A stretch of DNA of 64,000 nt from JAJYBV01 sp021812265 (GCA_027459525.1 DAIDIC010000093.1:1-64000), one strand, 5' to 3'; positions 26,122-35,615 are shown, counted from the first letter of the stretch. Made by a program: numbers and translations. The notes: generated by a model from the letters alone, not told the origin.

Positions 26122-27327
26122 TTAAATATATGGAACTATATGAATATCAGCGCCGGTTGATAGCCGCAGCAAGCGATTGACAACAGACCCCCATCTGAGT
26201 TCTTCCCATTTTGATTTCATTGGCTGACCGATAACAATCTGCGTTGCATGATATTCACGCGCAGTTTCTGCTAATTTTGTGGCAATATCTTTACCTTGAA
26301 CACGAATCACTTCAATACCAAGTTCTTCAGCTAAATAAATTGCGTCTTTGAGAAAGGTCTTCTCTAGCCCCGAGTAATACTTCTTACTTTCAATAGTCAC
26401 AGCTAAAATTGGCGCTCTTAACCCATGCGCCAAACGCCAACCAACGCGCAGCAATTGCTTTGAGTGCAGCCTGCCGTCAAAAGCAACCATGACCCGCTCT
26501 GTTGCAGTTCGCCCCCATGCAGAAGTATGTTCATTACCATCCTTGCGTGTCATCATTTCCAATTGATCTTCGGTTTTTGCAGCAACACAGCGCAAAGCTA
26601 ACTCACGCAGAGCAGTAAGATTGCTTAGCGTAAAATATTGCTGTAGTGCTTGATTTACACGATCCAGTGGATACACATTTCCGTGACGCATACGTGAACG
26701 CAAAGCGTCAGGAGTAATATCAATCAATTCAACTTCATCAGCTTTATCCAGAAAAAGATCGGGCAATGTCTCGCGTTGTCGTATGCCTGTTATTGATTCA
26801 ATAATATCATTCAAACTTTCAAGGTGCTGAATATTTAAGGTTGTAATTACAATAATTCCAGCTTGCAACAGTGTTTCAACATCTTGATACCGCTTTGTAT
26901 TATAGGAACCTGGAACATTGGTATGAGCTAATTCATCTACCAACACCACTTGAGGATGCCGCTTCATGATCGCATCAATATCCATTTCCTGCAGCGCTAT
27001 TTCCCGATAAAGAACATGTTTACGAGGAATGATTTCCAAGTCACCAATTTGTTCCTCTGTAATTGGGCGATGATGTGTCTCAATATAGCCAATAACAACA
27101 TCTGCGCCTCGTGTTTTGCGGCGGCGTCCCTCATTGAGCATTGCATACGTTTTTCCAACACCAGGAGCCATTCCCAAATAAACCCGCAATCTTCCAAGCT
27201 TGCGAGAATGCAAACGTTTGTCATCACTACAACTTGCAAAGGAAGATGGAGAATCTCGTAATTGATAACGATCTAACAACTCATCCGGATTGGGTCGAAT
27301 ATATTCGTTTTGAGAAAACTGGCTCAT
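26122..27327 (-). CDS. kdpD: KdpD N-terminal-half protein (KdpD sensor plus USP domain, no kinase)
   Basis: A 401-residue protein equal to the first half of KdpD. Residues 45-255 form the KdpD domain with Walker A GMAPGVGKTYAML, VVIGYIETHHR, and Walker B VVLVDELAHTNVPGS. Residues 280-400 form a universal-stress-protein domain (VMVAFDGRLHSKQLLRVGWRLAHGL and TQIVIGQPMKSKWEELRWGSVVNRLL). The DUF4118 membrane helices, GAF and kinase domains are absent; they lie in the gene at 33232-34935. N-terminal-only KdpD proteins are known from cyanobacteria and Alicyclobacillus. It starts 21 bases after kdpC. Confidence 0.93.
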   Translation of the reverse strand: MSQFSQNEYIRPNPDELLDRYQLRDSPSSFASCSDDKRLHSRKLGRLRVYLGMAPGVGKTYAMLNEGRRRKTRGADVVIGYIETHHRPITEEQIGDLEIIPRKHVLYREIALQEMDIDAIMKRHPQVVLVDELAHTNVPGSYNTKRYQDVETLLQAGIIVITTLNIQHLESLNDIIESITGIRQRETLPDLFLDKADEVELIDITPDALRSRMRHGNVYPLDRVNQALQQYFTLSNLTALRELALRCVAAKTEDQLEMMTRKDGNEHTSAWGRTATERVMVAFDGRLHSKQLLRVGWRLAHGLRAPILAVTIESKKYYSGLEKTFLKDAIYLAEELGIEVIRVQGKDIATKLAETAREYHATQIVIGQPMKSKWEELRWGSVVNRLLRLSTGADIHIVPYI

Positions 27328-27348
27328 ACTGCGTCTGCCTTATGTTCA

Positions 27349-28014
27349 TTATTTTTTTTGCGCTTGATCAAGCGCAAGATTTAATTCAAGAACGTTAACG
27401 TAAGGATCGCCAAATATACCCAAAAAACGCCCATGGATATGTGCGTCAACAATTTGACGGACTTGACTTTGCGTCATTCCACGTGCTTTAGCAACGCGAG
27501 GTATTTGGTAATATGCGCCTGCAACAGATATATCAGGATCTAATCCAGAAGCAGAAGATGTAACTAGATCAACTGGTATTGGTGTGTTTGCTGGCACATC
27601 AGGGTTTTCTTTTTTTAGCGCAATAATATTTGCCTGTACTTCCGATTGCAAAGCAGAGCTTGTTGGTCCATAATTAGTCCCAGATGAATTGTCAGCGTTA
27701 TATGGGGAAGGTGTTCCAAGCAGGTTCGTAGTTGCTGATGGCCGCCCATGAAAATATTGCGCTTGAGTCCAATATTGACCAATAATACTAGACGCAATTG
27801 GCTTACCATTTTTATACACCAGCGAACCATTTGCTTGACTTGGAAAAAGCGCCTGCGCAATTCCAGTAATTGCAATTGGATATATTATACTGACAAGCCC
27901 AGCAATTAAAACCGTCAGTATTATTGCTGGACGCAAGTATTTTAAGATCAACCGCCAAACCGAAGACGCTAAAAAAGCAGATGATTTCGATGTGTTTTGT
28001 GTATAAATAGACAT
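27349..28014 (-). CDS. kdpC: Potassium-transporting ATPase subunit C
   Basis: A 221-residue KdpC from ATG 28014, chosen because AAAGGGAAA lies just upstream; the ATG at 28035 overlaps the kdpB stop but has no ribosome site. One N-terminal membrane helix (about residues 26-50, LTVLIAGLVSIIYPIAITGIAQ) is followed by a periplasmic-type domain with GQYWTQAQYFHGRPSAT, the NLG..SP loop, PVDLVTSSASGLDPDIS and DAHIHGRFLGIFGDP. It assists ATP binding and assembly of KdpFABC. The N-terminal extension is longer than in enterobacteria. Confidence 0.95.
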   Translation of the reverse strand: MSIYTQNTSKSSAFLASSVWRLILKYLRPAIILTVLIAGLVSIIYPIAITGIAQALFPSQANGSLVYKNGKPIASSIIGQYWTQAQYFHGRPSATTNLLGTPSPYNADNSSGTNYGPTSSALQSEVQANIIALKKENPDVPANTPIPVDLVTSSASGLDPDISVAGAYYQIPRVAKARGMTQSQVRQIVDAHIHGRFLGIFGDPYVNVLELNLALDQAQKK

Positions 28015-28034
28015 AGAAATTTTCCCTTTCTTCA

Positions 28035-30227
28035 TTAAGCTAAATGCAGGAATTGAAGCAATAGATCAATGACTTTAATGCCAATAAAAGGCAATAAAAT
28101 ACCCCCAGCGCCATAAATCAGCAAGTTGCGGCGCAACAGCGCAGCAGCGCCGATTGGCAGGTATTGCACTCCTCGCAATGCAATGGGAATTAATGCTATG
28201 ATGATCAACGCATTGAAGATCACTGCCGATAAAATAGCGCTGCTAGGTGACGCCAAATGCATGATGTTGAGCGCTTGTAATTGTGGATATGTTGCTACAA
28301 ACACCGCCGGAATGATGGCAAAATATTTTGCAACATCGTTAGCGATACTAAACGTTGTTAACGCTCCCCGTGTTATAAGCAACTGCTTACCAACTTCAAT
28401 AATTTCAATCAATTTTGTAGGATCGGAGTCGAGATCAACCATGTTTCCAGCCTCTTTTGCTGCTTGCGTGCCACTATTCATAGCAACGCCAACATCTGCC
28501 TGTGCCAGCGCGGGAGCATCGTTAGTGCCATCACCAGTCATAGCAACTAGTCTGCCACCTGCCTGCTGTTCTTTTATGAGTTTTATCTTTGTTTCCGGTG
28601 TAGCCTGAGCGAGAAAATCATCAATTCCCGCTTCTTCAGCAATTGCTTTGGCAGTCAATGGATTATCGCCAGTAATCATAATAGTGCGAATACCCATTTT
28701 GTGCATCTTCTCAAATCGCTGTCTCATACCTTGTTTCACAATATCTTTAAGATATATAACACCTAAGATTTGAGCGGAATCAGCGCCCTGTAACTTCTGC
28801 GCTTGAGCAACAACAAGGGGCGTGCCACCTGCACGGGCTATACGCTCTACTATAGCATTCAAGTCAGCGGGAATTGCCGCTTTCTGTTCAGTTGCCCAAG
28901 TCAACATGGCGTCTGATGCGCCCTTACGAATATAAGTTGGGCAGCCATTGATTTCCAGATCAACTCCACTCATACGAGTCGCAGCGCTAAATGGTATAAA
29001 TGTTACATGTTCATCTTGTTTTTGCTCATGTACAAGATGACGCTTCTCATACGCCAGTAATACAATAGAACGGCCTTCAGGTGTTTCATCTGGAATTGAA
29101 GAAAGCATTGCCGCTTTAGCAAGATCTGCTTCATTAACTCCATAAACGGGAATGAATTCAGCAGCCATACGATTACCTAATGTTATAGTCCCTGTTTTAT
29201 CAAGTAACAATACATCAACATCTCCGGCAGCCTCAACAGCGCGCCCGCTCATTGCCAGAACATTCTGCTGAACTAACCGATCCATTCCAGCAATACCAAT
29301 TGCCGAAAGCAACCCGCCAATTGTCGTTGGTATTAAACAGACAAGTAAAGCAACGAGCGCTGTAATGGATACAGCGTCGCCGGAATAGATTGCAAACGGC
29401 TCTAAAGTAACAATTGCCAACAGAAAGATAATTGTGAGCACAGCCAGCAGAATATTCAGCGCTATTTCATTCGGCGTTTTCTGCCTATTTGCGCCTTCCA
29501 CTAAAGAAATCATGCGATCTAGGAATGTATCACCGGGATTCGTTGTAATACGCACAATAATCCAATCAGATAATACTCGCGTCCCACCGGTTACAGCCGA
29601 GCGATCCCCGCCACTTTCACGGATAACCGGCGCACTTTCACCAGTAATAGCAGATTCATCAACAGAAGCTACGCCAGTCACAATTTCACCATCACTCGGA
29701 ATAATGTCTCCGGTTTCTATCAATACTAGGTTATCCTTACGCAATTGCGTCGCCGCGATTAATGTATACGGCAGGTTGCATTGATATTCTGTTGTTTTCG
29801 CTGAAAGCAGTTTAGCCATAGCGTCTATACGGGTCTTTCGCAAAGATTCTGCCTGCGCTTTGCCACGCCCCTCTGCCATTGCTTCAGCAAAATTTGCAAA
29901 CAACAAAGTAAACCATAACCAAGCAGCGACGGCAAAAATAAAGCCGCGCTGATTGCTGAGTGAGGAGTCAAATAGTGCGCGAAAAAATTCAACACTGGTA
30001 ATAACGCTTCCCACTTCAACGACAAACATAACAGGATTGTGCGACTGAATACGCGGATCAAGTTTTTTTAAGGCGTCAATCAATGCGCGGCTAAGGATTT
30101 TTGTTTCAAAAAGTGAAGATTTTTTTCGTTTCTTTATTTTTATGTCTTTTGTGTCAGTTTGCTCTGGCTGTTGAGCAGGTTCTTGGGTTTGATGAATAAA
30201 CTTTGGTAAATCAATAAACTGATTCAT
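28035..30227 (-). CDS. kdpB: Potassium-transporting ATPase ATP-binding subunit B
   Basis: A 730-residue P-type ATPase. Motifs are TGES in the actuator domain, DKTGTITLGNR with the phosphorylated Asp, FSAATRMSG, KGASDAM, MITGDNPLTAKAIAEEAG, and TGDGTNDAPALAQADVG. Seven membrane helices are placed as in the family. The first 40 residues form an extra polar, Lys-rich extension (KKRKKSS). It hydrolyses ATP to power K+ uptake through KdpA. Stop and kdpC region are tightly coupled; kdpA is 18 bases upstream. Confidence 0.97.
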   Translation of the reverse strand: MNQFIDLPKFIHQTQEPAQQPEQTDTKDIKIKKRKKSSLFETKILSRALIDALKKLDPRIQSHNPVMFVVEVGSVITSVEFFRALFDSSLSNQRGFIFAVAAWLWFTLLFANFAEAMAEGRGKAQAESLRKTRIDAMAKLLSAKTTEYQCNLPYTLIAATQLRKDNLVLIETGDIIPSDGEIVTGVASVDESAITGESAPVIRESGGDRSAVTGGTRVLSDWIIVRITTNPGDTFLDRMISLVEGANRQKTPNEIALNILLAVLTIIFLLAIVTLEPFAIYSGDAVSITALVALLVCLIPTTIGGLLSAIGIAGMDRLVQQNVLAMSGRAVEAAGDVDVLLLDKTGTITLGNRMAAEFIPVYGVNEADLAKAAMLSSIPDETPEGRSIVLLAYEKRHLVHEQKQDEHVTFIPFSAATRMSGVDLEINGCPTYIRKGASDAMLTWATEQKAAIPADLNAIVERIARAGGTPLVVAQAQKLQGADSAQILGVIYLKDIVKQGMRQRFEKMHKMGIRTIMITGDNPLTAKAIAEEAGIDDFLAQATPETKIKLIKEQQAGGRLVAMTGDGTNDAPALAQADVGVAMNSGTQAAKEAGNMVDLDSDPTKLIEIIEVGKQLLITRGALTTFSIANDVAKYFAIIPAVFVATYPQLQALNIMHLASPSSAILSAVIFNALIIIALIPIALRGVQYLPIGAAALLRRNLLIYGAGGILLPFIGIKVIDLLLQFLHLA

Positions 30228-30245
30228 ACTACTACCATTTTCCTC

Positions 30246-31988
30246 TTAGAAAGTTCTTCCTACCAACATAAGCAACTGTTCAATAATTGGACCCAATGCA
30301 AGAGCAGGAAAAAATGTCAGTGCGCCGACTATCAAAATCACACCTATTACTAATGCAGCAAACAGTGGGGTTGTGGTTGGAAATGTTCCGGCGCTATCAG
30401 GGATAACTTTTTTCTGTACAAGCGAACCTGCCAGCGCCATAACCGGAATTACAAAAGCAAAACGCCCGATGATCATGGCAAATGCGCCTGTCCAATTATA
30501 AAATGGTGTGTTGCTTCCTAATCCGGCAAAAGCCGAACCATTATTACCTGTCATCGAGCTAAAAGCATAAAGCATCTCACTTAGACCATGTGGCCCGGCA
30601 TTACTAATTTGTGAATATCCGCCATGGTAGACAGACGCAATAGCAGTAAAGCCTAATATTGAAAGCGGCAAAATCAAAATAGCTAAGGAGACCATCTTCA
30701 TCTCATACTGCTCAATTTTCTTTCCTAGATATTCCGGTGTTCGCCCTACCATCAGACCAGCAATAAATACTGCAAGAATTGCAAAGATAATTAAGCCATA
30801 AAGACCTGATCCTACCCCGCCAAAGATAACTTCACCCAACTGGATATTAACCATCGGAATAAGACCACCAATCGGTGTATAGCTGTCAATCAAACTATTA
30901 ATTGCGCCACAGGATGCTGCAGTTGTAATCGTTGTAAAAAGTGTTGAAGAGCCTATTCCAAAGCGCATCTCTTTGCCTTCCATATTGCCGCCAGGCTGTG
31001 CAAGCGGATATCCATGGTAGACTTGATTGACACCCAAATGCGCCAACAATGGATTACCTGCCTGCTCTGCGCCAAGTGTAATGACAGCTCCAATAATAAA
31101 GATCAAACTCACAGCGCCAAATAATACCCAACCTTGTTTTGTATTGCCGGCAGATTTACCAAAGAAATACAGCAAGCCTGCGCTTATGACTAACATCGAC
31201 AGCATTTCAACAAGATTCGTAAAAGAAGTTGGATTCTCAAATGGATGGGAGGAATTGGCGTTGAGGAAACCGCCGCCATTCGTTCCTAGCATTTTAATCG
31301 CTTCTTGAGAAGCAATTGGCCCATAAGCAATAATTTGCTTAAATCCCTCCAAAGATGTTACGGTGGCATAGTTACCGAATGTTTGTGGAACACCTTGCCA
31401 AACTAGAAATAGCGCATAGATAACACAGATAGGCAGCAATAAATACAAAATACACCGTGTGACATCTACCCAGAAATTACCAAGATGTTTTGCGCTATGC
31501 CGAACCAAACCACGAATAACAGCCACAGCTAAAACAATCCCCACAGCAGCAGATGTAAAATTATGAAATTCAAGTCCCAGCATCTGAGAGAAATAACTCA
31601 TTGTTGTTTCGCCGCTATAATTTTGCCAGTTGGTATTTGTAGTAAAACTTGTTGCAGTGTTAAAAGCCAGAGTAGGATTAACTGCCGGAAACCCTTGAGG
31701 ATTCAAGGGAAGTTTATCTTGCAAACGTAAAATTGCATAAGTAAATACTAAACCTGCAGCGCTAAAGATAAGCATGGAAATAGTATACCCTTTCCAATCT
31801 TGTTCCTCATTTTCTTTAACGCCACCTACCCAATAGAAAAAATGCTCTACCGGATAAAAAATCCGTTCAAACCAAGTATTTTTCGTTTCAAAAACAGCAG
31901 ATAGATAAAGGCCAACTGGTTTAGTTAACAAAAGTAAAATGATAAAATATATCGCAATTTGCGCTAAACCATTCAATGTAAAAATCAC
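30246..31988 (-). CDS. kdpA: Potassium-transporting ATPase K+-channel subunit A
   Basis: A 580-residue channel-like subunit with about ten membrane helices. The four selectivity-filter repeats are visible as TNTNWQNYSGE, TNGGGFLNANSSHPFENP, TAASCGAINSLID, and TGNNGSAFAGL. It selects K+ and passes it to KdpB. The start is GTG 31988, with AGGAG overlapping the kdpF stop. Length matches the family (about 560). Confidence 0.97.
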   Translation of the reverse strand: MIFTLNGLAQIAIYFIILLLLTKPVGLYLSAVFETKNTWFERIFYPVEHFFYWVGGVKENEEQDWKGYTISMLIFSAAGLVFTYAILRLQDKLPLNPQGFPAVNPTLAFNTATSFTTNTNWQNYSGETTMSYFSQMLGLEFHNFTSAAVGIVLAVAVIRGLVRHSAKHLGNFWVDVTRCILYLLLPICVIYALFLVWQGVPQTFGNYATVTSLEGFKQIIAYGPIASQEAIKMLGTNGGGFLNANSSHPFENPTSFTNLVEMLSMLVISAGLLYFFGKSAGNTKQGWVLFGAVSLIFIIGAVITLGAEQAGNPLLAHLGVNQVYHGYPLAQPGGNMEGKEMRFGIGSSTLFTTITTAASCGAINSLIDSYTPIGGLIPMVNIQLGEVIFGGVGSGLYGLIIFAILAVFIAGLMVGRTPEYLGKKIEQYEMKMVSLAILILPLSILGFTAIASVYHGGYSQISNAGPHGLSEMLYAFSSMTGNNGSAFAGLGSNTPFYNWTGAFAMIIGRFAFVIPVMALAGSLVQKKVIPDSAGTFPTTTPLFAALVIGVILIVGALTFFPALALGPIIEQLLMLVGRTF

Positions 31989-32000
31989 AATATAACGCTC

Positions 32001-32096
32001 CTAAAATTTATCAGGCCGCAGAAGGGCAAACATCAAATAAACTGCCAATGTTAAGGCTATAACACCAATAATGAAATATTCCCAGTTCCAGATCAT
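32001..32096 (-). CDS. kdpF: Potassium-transporting ATPase subunit F
   Basis: A 31-residue peptide found by reading the minus strand between kdpA and the upstream mini-gene. Residues 6-25 form one membrane helix (EYFIIGVIALTLAVYLMFAL) followed by LRPDKF, the family's C-terminal pattern. It stabilises the KdpFABC complex in E. coli. It starts at ATG 32096 with GGAGG before it, and its ATG overlaps the upstream stop as ATGA. Confidence 0.92.
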   Translation of the reverse strand: MIWNWEYFIIGVIALTLAVYLMFALLRPDKF

Positions 32097-32191
32097 TGAT
32101 CCCTCCGAATAATATGTTCACATCCAACCGTAAAGGCAATTAGAGCGGCAAACATAAGAAGCGAGACAATGATATACAGTACATCAAACAT
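32093..32191 (-). CDS. Additional single-helix membrane peptide upstream of kdpF
   Basis: A 32-residue frame from ATG 32191, with AGAGG upstream. One membrane helix (residues 3-22, DVLYIIVSLLMFAALIAFTV) is followed by a Gly-Cys-Glu motif and a short polar tail. The stop overlaps the kdpF start (ATGA), so the two are translationally coupled. Similar short membrane ORFs ahead of kdpF exist in other bacteria (kdpZ of Alicyclobacillus, from memory), but are usually not annotated. It may be a fifth small subunit or a regulator of Kdp assembly. Confidence 0.75.
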   Translation of the reverse strand: MFDVLYIIVSLLMFAALIAFTVGCEHIIRRDQ

Positions 32192-32207
32192 TGAAAACCT
32201 CTTATTA

Positions 32208-32228
32208 AATTTGTAGATCTCACAAATT
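32208..32228. promoter_or_regulatory. Inverted repeat upstream of the kdp operon, candidate KdpE site
   Basis: AATTTGT (32208-32214) and ACAAATT (32222-32228) flank a seven-base centre containing AGATCT. It lies 17-37 bases ahead of the first kdp mini-gene. A regulator site is possible, as is a hairpin in the leader RNA. The wider interval 32192-32479 contains no gene, and no promoter pair is clear. Confidence 0.4.
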
Positions 32229-32479
32229 CTTAAATGATATCATCCCAAAAAGCATTATTTTACAAGGGTATTGCTCAATTAAGATATCCTTTGGGAAATT
32301 ATAGCTTGTGGCGTGTCATGAAAATATAAAGATTTACTGGGGGAAAACATTAAAAAAATATCAAGATTTGTTTGTTTTTAAAAAAATCAGAACACACAGA
32401 TTTTACTGAAGGGGTTAGTAATCAATATTGAGGAATTGCTATCTTATAATTATCTTTTTGTTCTAGTTAGACAAAATCG

Positions 32480-33217
32480 CTAATGCTCAATTTTGAGCCG
32501 ATAGCCTATTCCCGGTTCGGTGACAATGTAACGCGGCCGGCCGGCCTCTGGCTCTAATTTCCTGCGCATCTGTGCGATACAAACCCGCAGATAATGAATC
32601 TCATCTTCAAATTGTGGTCCCCAAACAGCTCGTAACAAACTTTGGTGAGTAACTACCCGACCAGCATTGGTTGCAAGAAATTTAAGAACTTCGTATTCAT
32701 TTGGAGTGAGATGCACTTCATTATTTTTTTGCAGCACCTGTCTCTGTTCAAAGTTAATAGAGATATCACCAAAGGTAAAAATTGTATCACAACGTTGCGC
32801 GACAGCGCTATGCGCTGTATGGCGCAATTCAACTTGTATACGGGCAATTAACTCATCCATATTAAATGGTTTTACAAGATAATCATCAGCGCCATTACTC
32901 AAAAGTTCAATTTTATCTGCGTCATTGGAACGCACAGAGAGTACAATGATTGGAGTTTGAGACCACAAACGTACTTGCTGACAAAATGTCAGACCATTTA
33001 TTTCCGGCATCTCATAATCAAGAATCACCACATCAGGGCGCCACGTTGAGATAAGCTCCATTCCTTGTTTTGAGTTCCCTACCCATTTAACCGTATATCC
33101 GGTTTTTGTCAATCCAATGTGCATTGATTTCCCTATAGCATCATCATCATCCACAACAAGGATACGAGCAAATTTCTTAAGAGAAACTGCTTTTATTTCA
33201 GAATCACTAGCATACAT
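32480..33217 (-). CDS. kdpE: Response regulator KdpE
   Basis: A 245-residue OmpR-family regulator. Receiver residues 15-130: ILVVDDDDAIGK, phospho-Asp in VVILDYEMPEINGLTF, VLSVRSNDADKIE, and DDYLVKPF. Winged helix residues 145-242: HLTPNEYEVLKFLATNAGRVVTHQSLLRAVWG, YLRVCIAQMRRKLE, and IVTEPGIGYRL, the KdpE-like pattern. It should bind the kdp promoter just downstream. AGGAG precedes ATG, 14 bases after the kinase stop. Confidence 0.93.
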   Translation of the reverse strand: MYASDSEIKAVSLKKFARILVVDDDDAIGKSMHIGLTKTGYTVKWVGNSKQGMELISTWRPDVVILDYEMPEINGLTFCQQVRLWSQTPIIVLSVRSNDADKIELLSNGADDYLVKPFNMDELIARIQVELRHTAHSAVAQRCDTIFTFGDISINFEQRQVLQKNNEVHLTPNEYEVLKFLATNAGRVVTHQSLLRAVWGPQFEDEIHYLRVCIAQMRRKLEPEAGRPRYIVTEPGIGYRLKIEH

Positions 33218-33231
33218 AATTATTTTCTCCT

Positions 33232-34935
33232 CTATTTTATAGGAAGCGTAAAATTGAAAACGCTTCCGCCTTCTGGCAAATTTTCAGCCCAAATATTTCC
33301 TTGGTGTTCTTGAATAATATGAAAACAGGCTGCCAACCCTAATCCCGTTCCCTTGACAATTTTTCCTGAAAGCCATGGCAATTCTTGATCCAGTCTATAA
33401 AATTTCTCAAAAATTGCTTGCAATTCAACTGGAGGAATGCCAACTCCTTCATCATATACTTGAACCAAAATAGTTGCGCCATCAAAATTTGGAGCAGCTT
33501 TGATAGTAATGTTACTCTTTGGCGGAGAATACGTGACTGCATTCTCAACAAAATTGATAACAACACGCTCAATCGCAACATGATCCATAATTGCTTCAAG
33601 GGGATCCTCCGCAATATCGACAATAATACAGTGCTGCTGCAGTTGACCAGAAGTTTCAAGTTCATCTAAAGCAGTTGCAACAACATCATTAATAGGATAA
33701 AGCGATCGTGGAGTCTCTTTTACCTTCCCTTCAAACCGGGATATCGTTAAAATATTATCTACAATGCTTGCTAACCTTCGTGAGCTTCCCATAATCTTTT
33801 CTACCAATATCATATGCTCTGCTTTGTCAATCTGAATATCTGTTTGCATCAACAAGCTGGCTGCCGTCTGAATAGCGGTAATTGGTGTGCGCAAATCATG
33901 TGTGATTGATCCTAAAAGCGCATCCTTCAACCGCTCACTTTCTCGTAACGTTGCCGCATGCATTGCTTCACGTTGCAACGCTGCGCGTTCAATTGCCAAA
34001 ACAATCTGATCACAAAACGTTGCAAATTGCTTTGCCGGCAATGTTTGTCGATTATCTTGTTGGGGAACAAATGCCAGCAATTGTTCAATCGTTGGCGATC
34101 CGCTCACAGCTAGAATTCCAAATTGATTACGCAAAGGGATAAAATATGTTGAAATACCCTGTTCAATCAATACATTTTTCTTTCCATTTACTAGCGCTGC
34201 AGTAGCATAATTTTGATATTGCAGCGCGTCAAACTGCATTAATAATGAATTTTGAATTAATTGTGAATAAGCAATTGAACGTACAGCTAATTCACCAGTC
34301 TCAGTTGGTACCCATAACGAACACGCCAAAATACCTTCCCTATCAAATTGCTGGCAGATCCATGCCGTAAATATTGGAAACAGCGTATTGCTTTCATGTA
34401 CTGCAGCTATTTGCTGCGAAAGATCATAGAGCGCGGCAGTGCGTATCTGACTATCAACCGCATATTGCTCACGTTTACGCAAGGCAAAAGTAAAAAATGT
34501 AATAATCAAACTAATCATTAAAAATGTTGAAAGAAATATCCATTCCGCAGGATCATCGATAGTAAGGCGATAATAAGGCTTAATAAAGAAAAAATCATAT
34601 GTAAGAAACGCCAGCACAGACATTAAGCTTGATGAAAATTGCCGCGATGTTGAAGCAAGCCAAATAATTCCCAATAAATACAAAAAAGAAATATTCACTG
34701 CAGAATAAGGCAAAATTTGGCTGAGCAGCCATCGAAGTAATGCGATCAAAATAGTGTAAACAAAAACATACACAATGGCGTCTCGGATTTGCTTCCAAAC
34801 CGCATTATTTCGGTTTGATATTTTATGTGATTGCAACATGATTGTGTTTGTAATGTAATCAGAAAAATTATTTATTTTGTTTGTTATAGATATTTTGATT
34901 TTTGAAATATGTATCATTTTCATGTCTATCTTCAA
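33232..34935 (-). CDS. KdpD C-terminal-half sensor histidine kinase (DUF4118, GAF-like, HisKA, HATPase)
   Basis: A 567-residue membrane kinase equal to the second half of KdpD. Residues 48-150 hold four closely spaced helices of DUF4118 (YVFVYTILIALLRWLLSQI, FLYLLGIIWLAS and FFIKPYYRL). A GAF-like region covers 165-320. HisKA has the phospho-His in SITHDLRTPITAIQTAASLL, and HATPase has NFVENAVTYSPP, DEGVGIPP and KGTGLGLAACFHI. It lacks the ATP-binding KdpD and USP domains, which are encoded at 26122-27327. Start is uncertain; M34 could also serve. Confidence 0.9.
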   Translation of the reverse strand: MKIDMKMIHISKIKISITNKINNFSDYITNTIMLQSHKISNRNNAVWKQIRDAIVYVFVYTILIALLRWLLSQILPYSAVNISFLYLLGIIWLASTSRQFSSSLMSVLAFLTYDFFFIKPYYRLTIDDPAEWIFLSTFLMISLIITFFTFALRKREQYAVDSQIRTAALYDLSQQIAAVHESNTLFPIFTAWICQQFDREGILACSLWVPTETGELAVRSIAYSQLIQNSLLMQFDALQYQNYATAALVNGKKNVLIEQGISTYFIPLRNQFGILAVSGSPTIEQLLAFVPQQDNRQTLPAKQFATFCDQIVLAIERAALQREAMHAATLRESERLKDALLGSITHDLRTPITAIQTAASLLMQTDIQIDKAEHMILVEKIMGSSRRLASIVDNILTISRFEGKVKETPRSLYPINDVVATALDELETSGQLQQHCIIVDIAEDPLEAIMDHVAIERVVINFVENAVTYSPPKSNITIKAAPNFDGATILVQVYDEGVGIPPVELQAIFEKFYRLDQELPWLSGKIVKGTGLGLAACFHIIQEHQGNIWAENLPEGGSVFNFTLPIK

Positions 34936-35464
34936 TTAAACATGGTAATATTTAAAAACATTGTGACTGGCAATGTTCGCATCGTCAAAACATATTATAA
35001 CATGCGGCGATATACCGGTAAAATTAATCCCTGCCACTGTCCAATCTCTTCAATTCCACATTCACAAAAAATTCTGATTTTTCTCAAGCTAACTTCCATT
35101 CTTGTATCCAAACAACTGAAAAGATTGATGGCTTACAAGCTATTCTAAAGAATATACAACATCACACAGCAGTTGCATAGTTGCGACGTCACAATATCCG
35201 GGCATATGGCGGCGAATATGCCTGATTTTATGCAACAAACTCGCTATTTGTCAGTTCGCGATAGCTTTGATACAATATAGATGTGAAACAGTGTCTTTAT
35301 TTGAGATTCATCCGGCATATTCCACAAAAATTCAATCGTTTTAGATATGATAATTTTTAGTGGTTCGCTTCATGAATATATTATCAAATTGCTATTTTTC
35401 AGATTTTCAGATGAAGATGTAAAACAATATCAGGACTTTCGCTGCAGCATGGAACATCGGGGAT
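34936..35464. other. Intergenic region upstream of the Kdp kinase and thiolase
   Basis: No gene supported. It holds the kinase promoter at its left. A small inverted repeat, GGCATAT and ATATGCC, lies around 35200-35225. The sequence is AT-rich until about 35440, then turns GC-rich at the hairpin repeat. Confidence 0.35.
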
Positions 35465-35514
35465 GTACAAGGGGCGACGCCCCTTGTACGGGGTTCTGGG
35501 GTGTCCCCAGACCT
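35465..35514. repeat. Tandem hairpin (REP-like) element
   Basis: GTACAAGGGGCG (35465-35476), one base, then CGCCCCTTGTAC (35478-35489): a perfect 12-base inverted repeat. A second hairpin, TCTGGGG / TGT / CCCCAGA, follows around 35495-35511. GC-rich, unlike its surroundings, and not followed by a U-run. This style suggests a dispersed repeat, but no second copy is seen in this window. Confidence 0.6.
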
Positions 35515-35615
35515 CCCTTGGTTGCAGATACGAGAACCATACGCTTCTCTTTCAAGCAAAAGTCCTAAATATAATACTATCGCGCATATATACGCGCGCC
35601 AAAGGAGCATTTTCT

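Noticed and set aside
32192..32479. c-di-AMP (ydaO-type) riboswitch before the kdp genes
   Set aside because: The leader is short and AT-rich and I could not find the conserved paired regions.
35463..35615. N-terminal extension of the thiolase through the hairpin repeat
   Set aside because: The extension encodes the GC-rich repeat and has no family support; ATG 35616 with AAAGGAG is clear.
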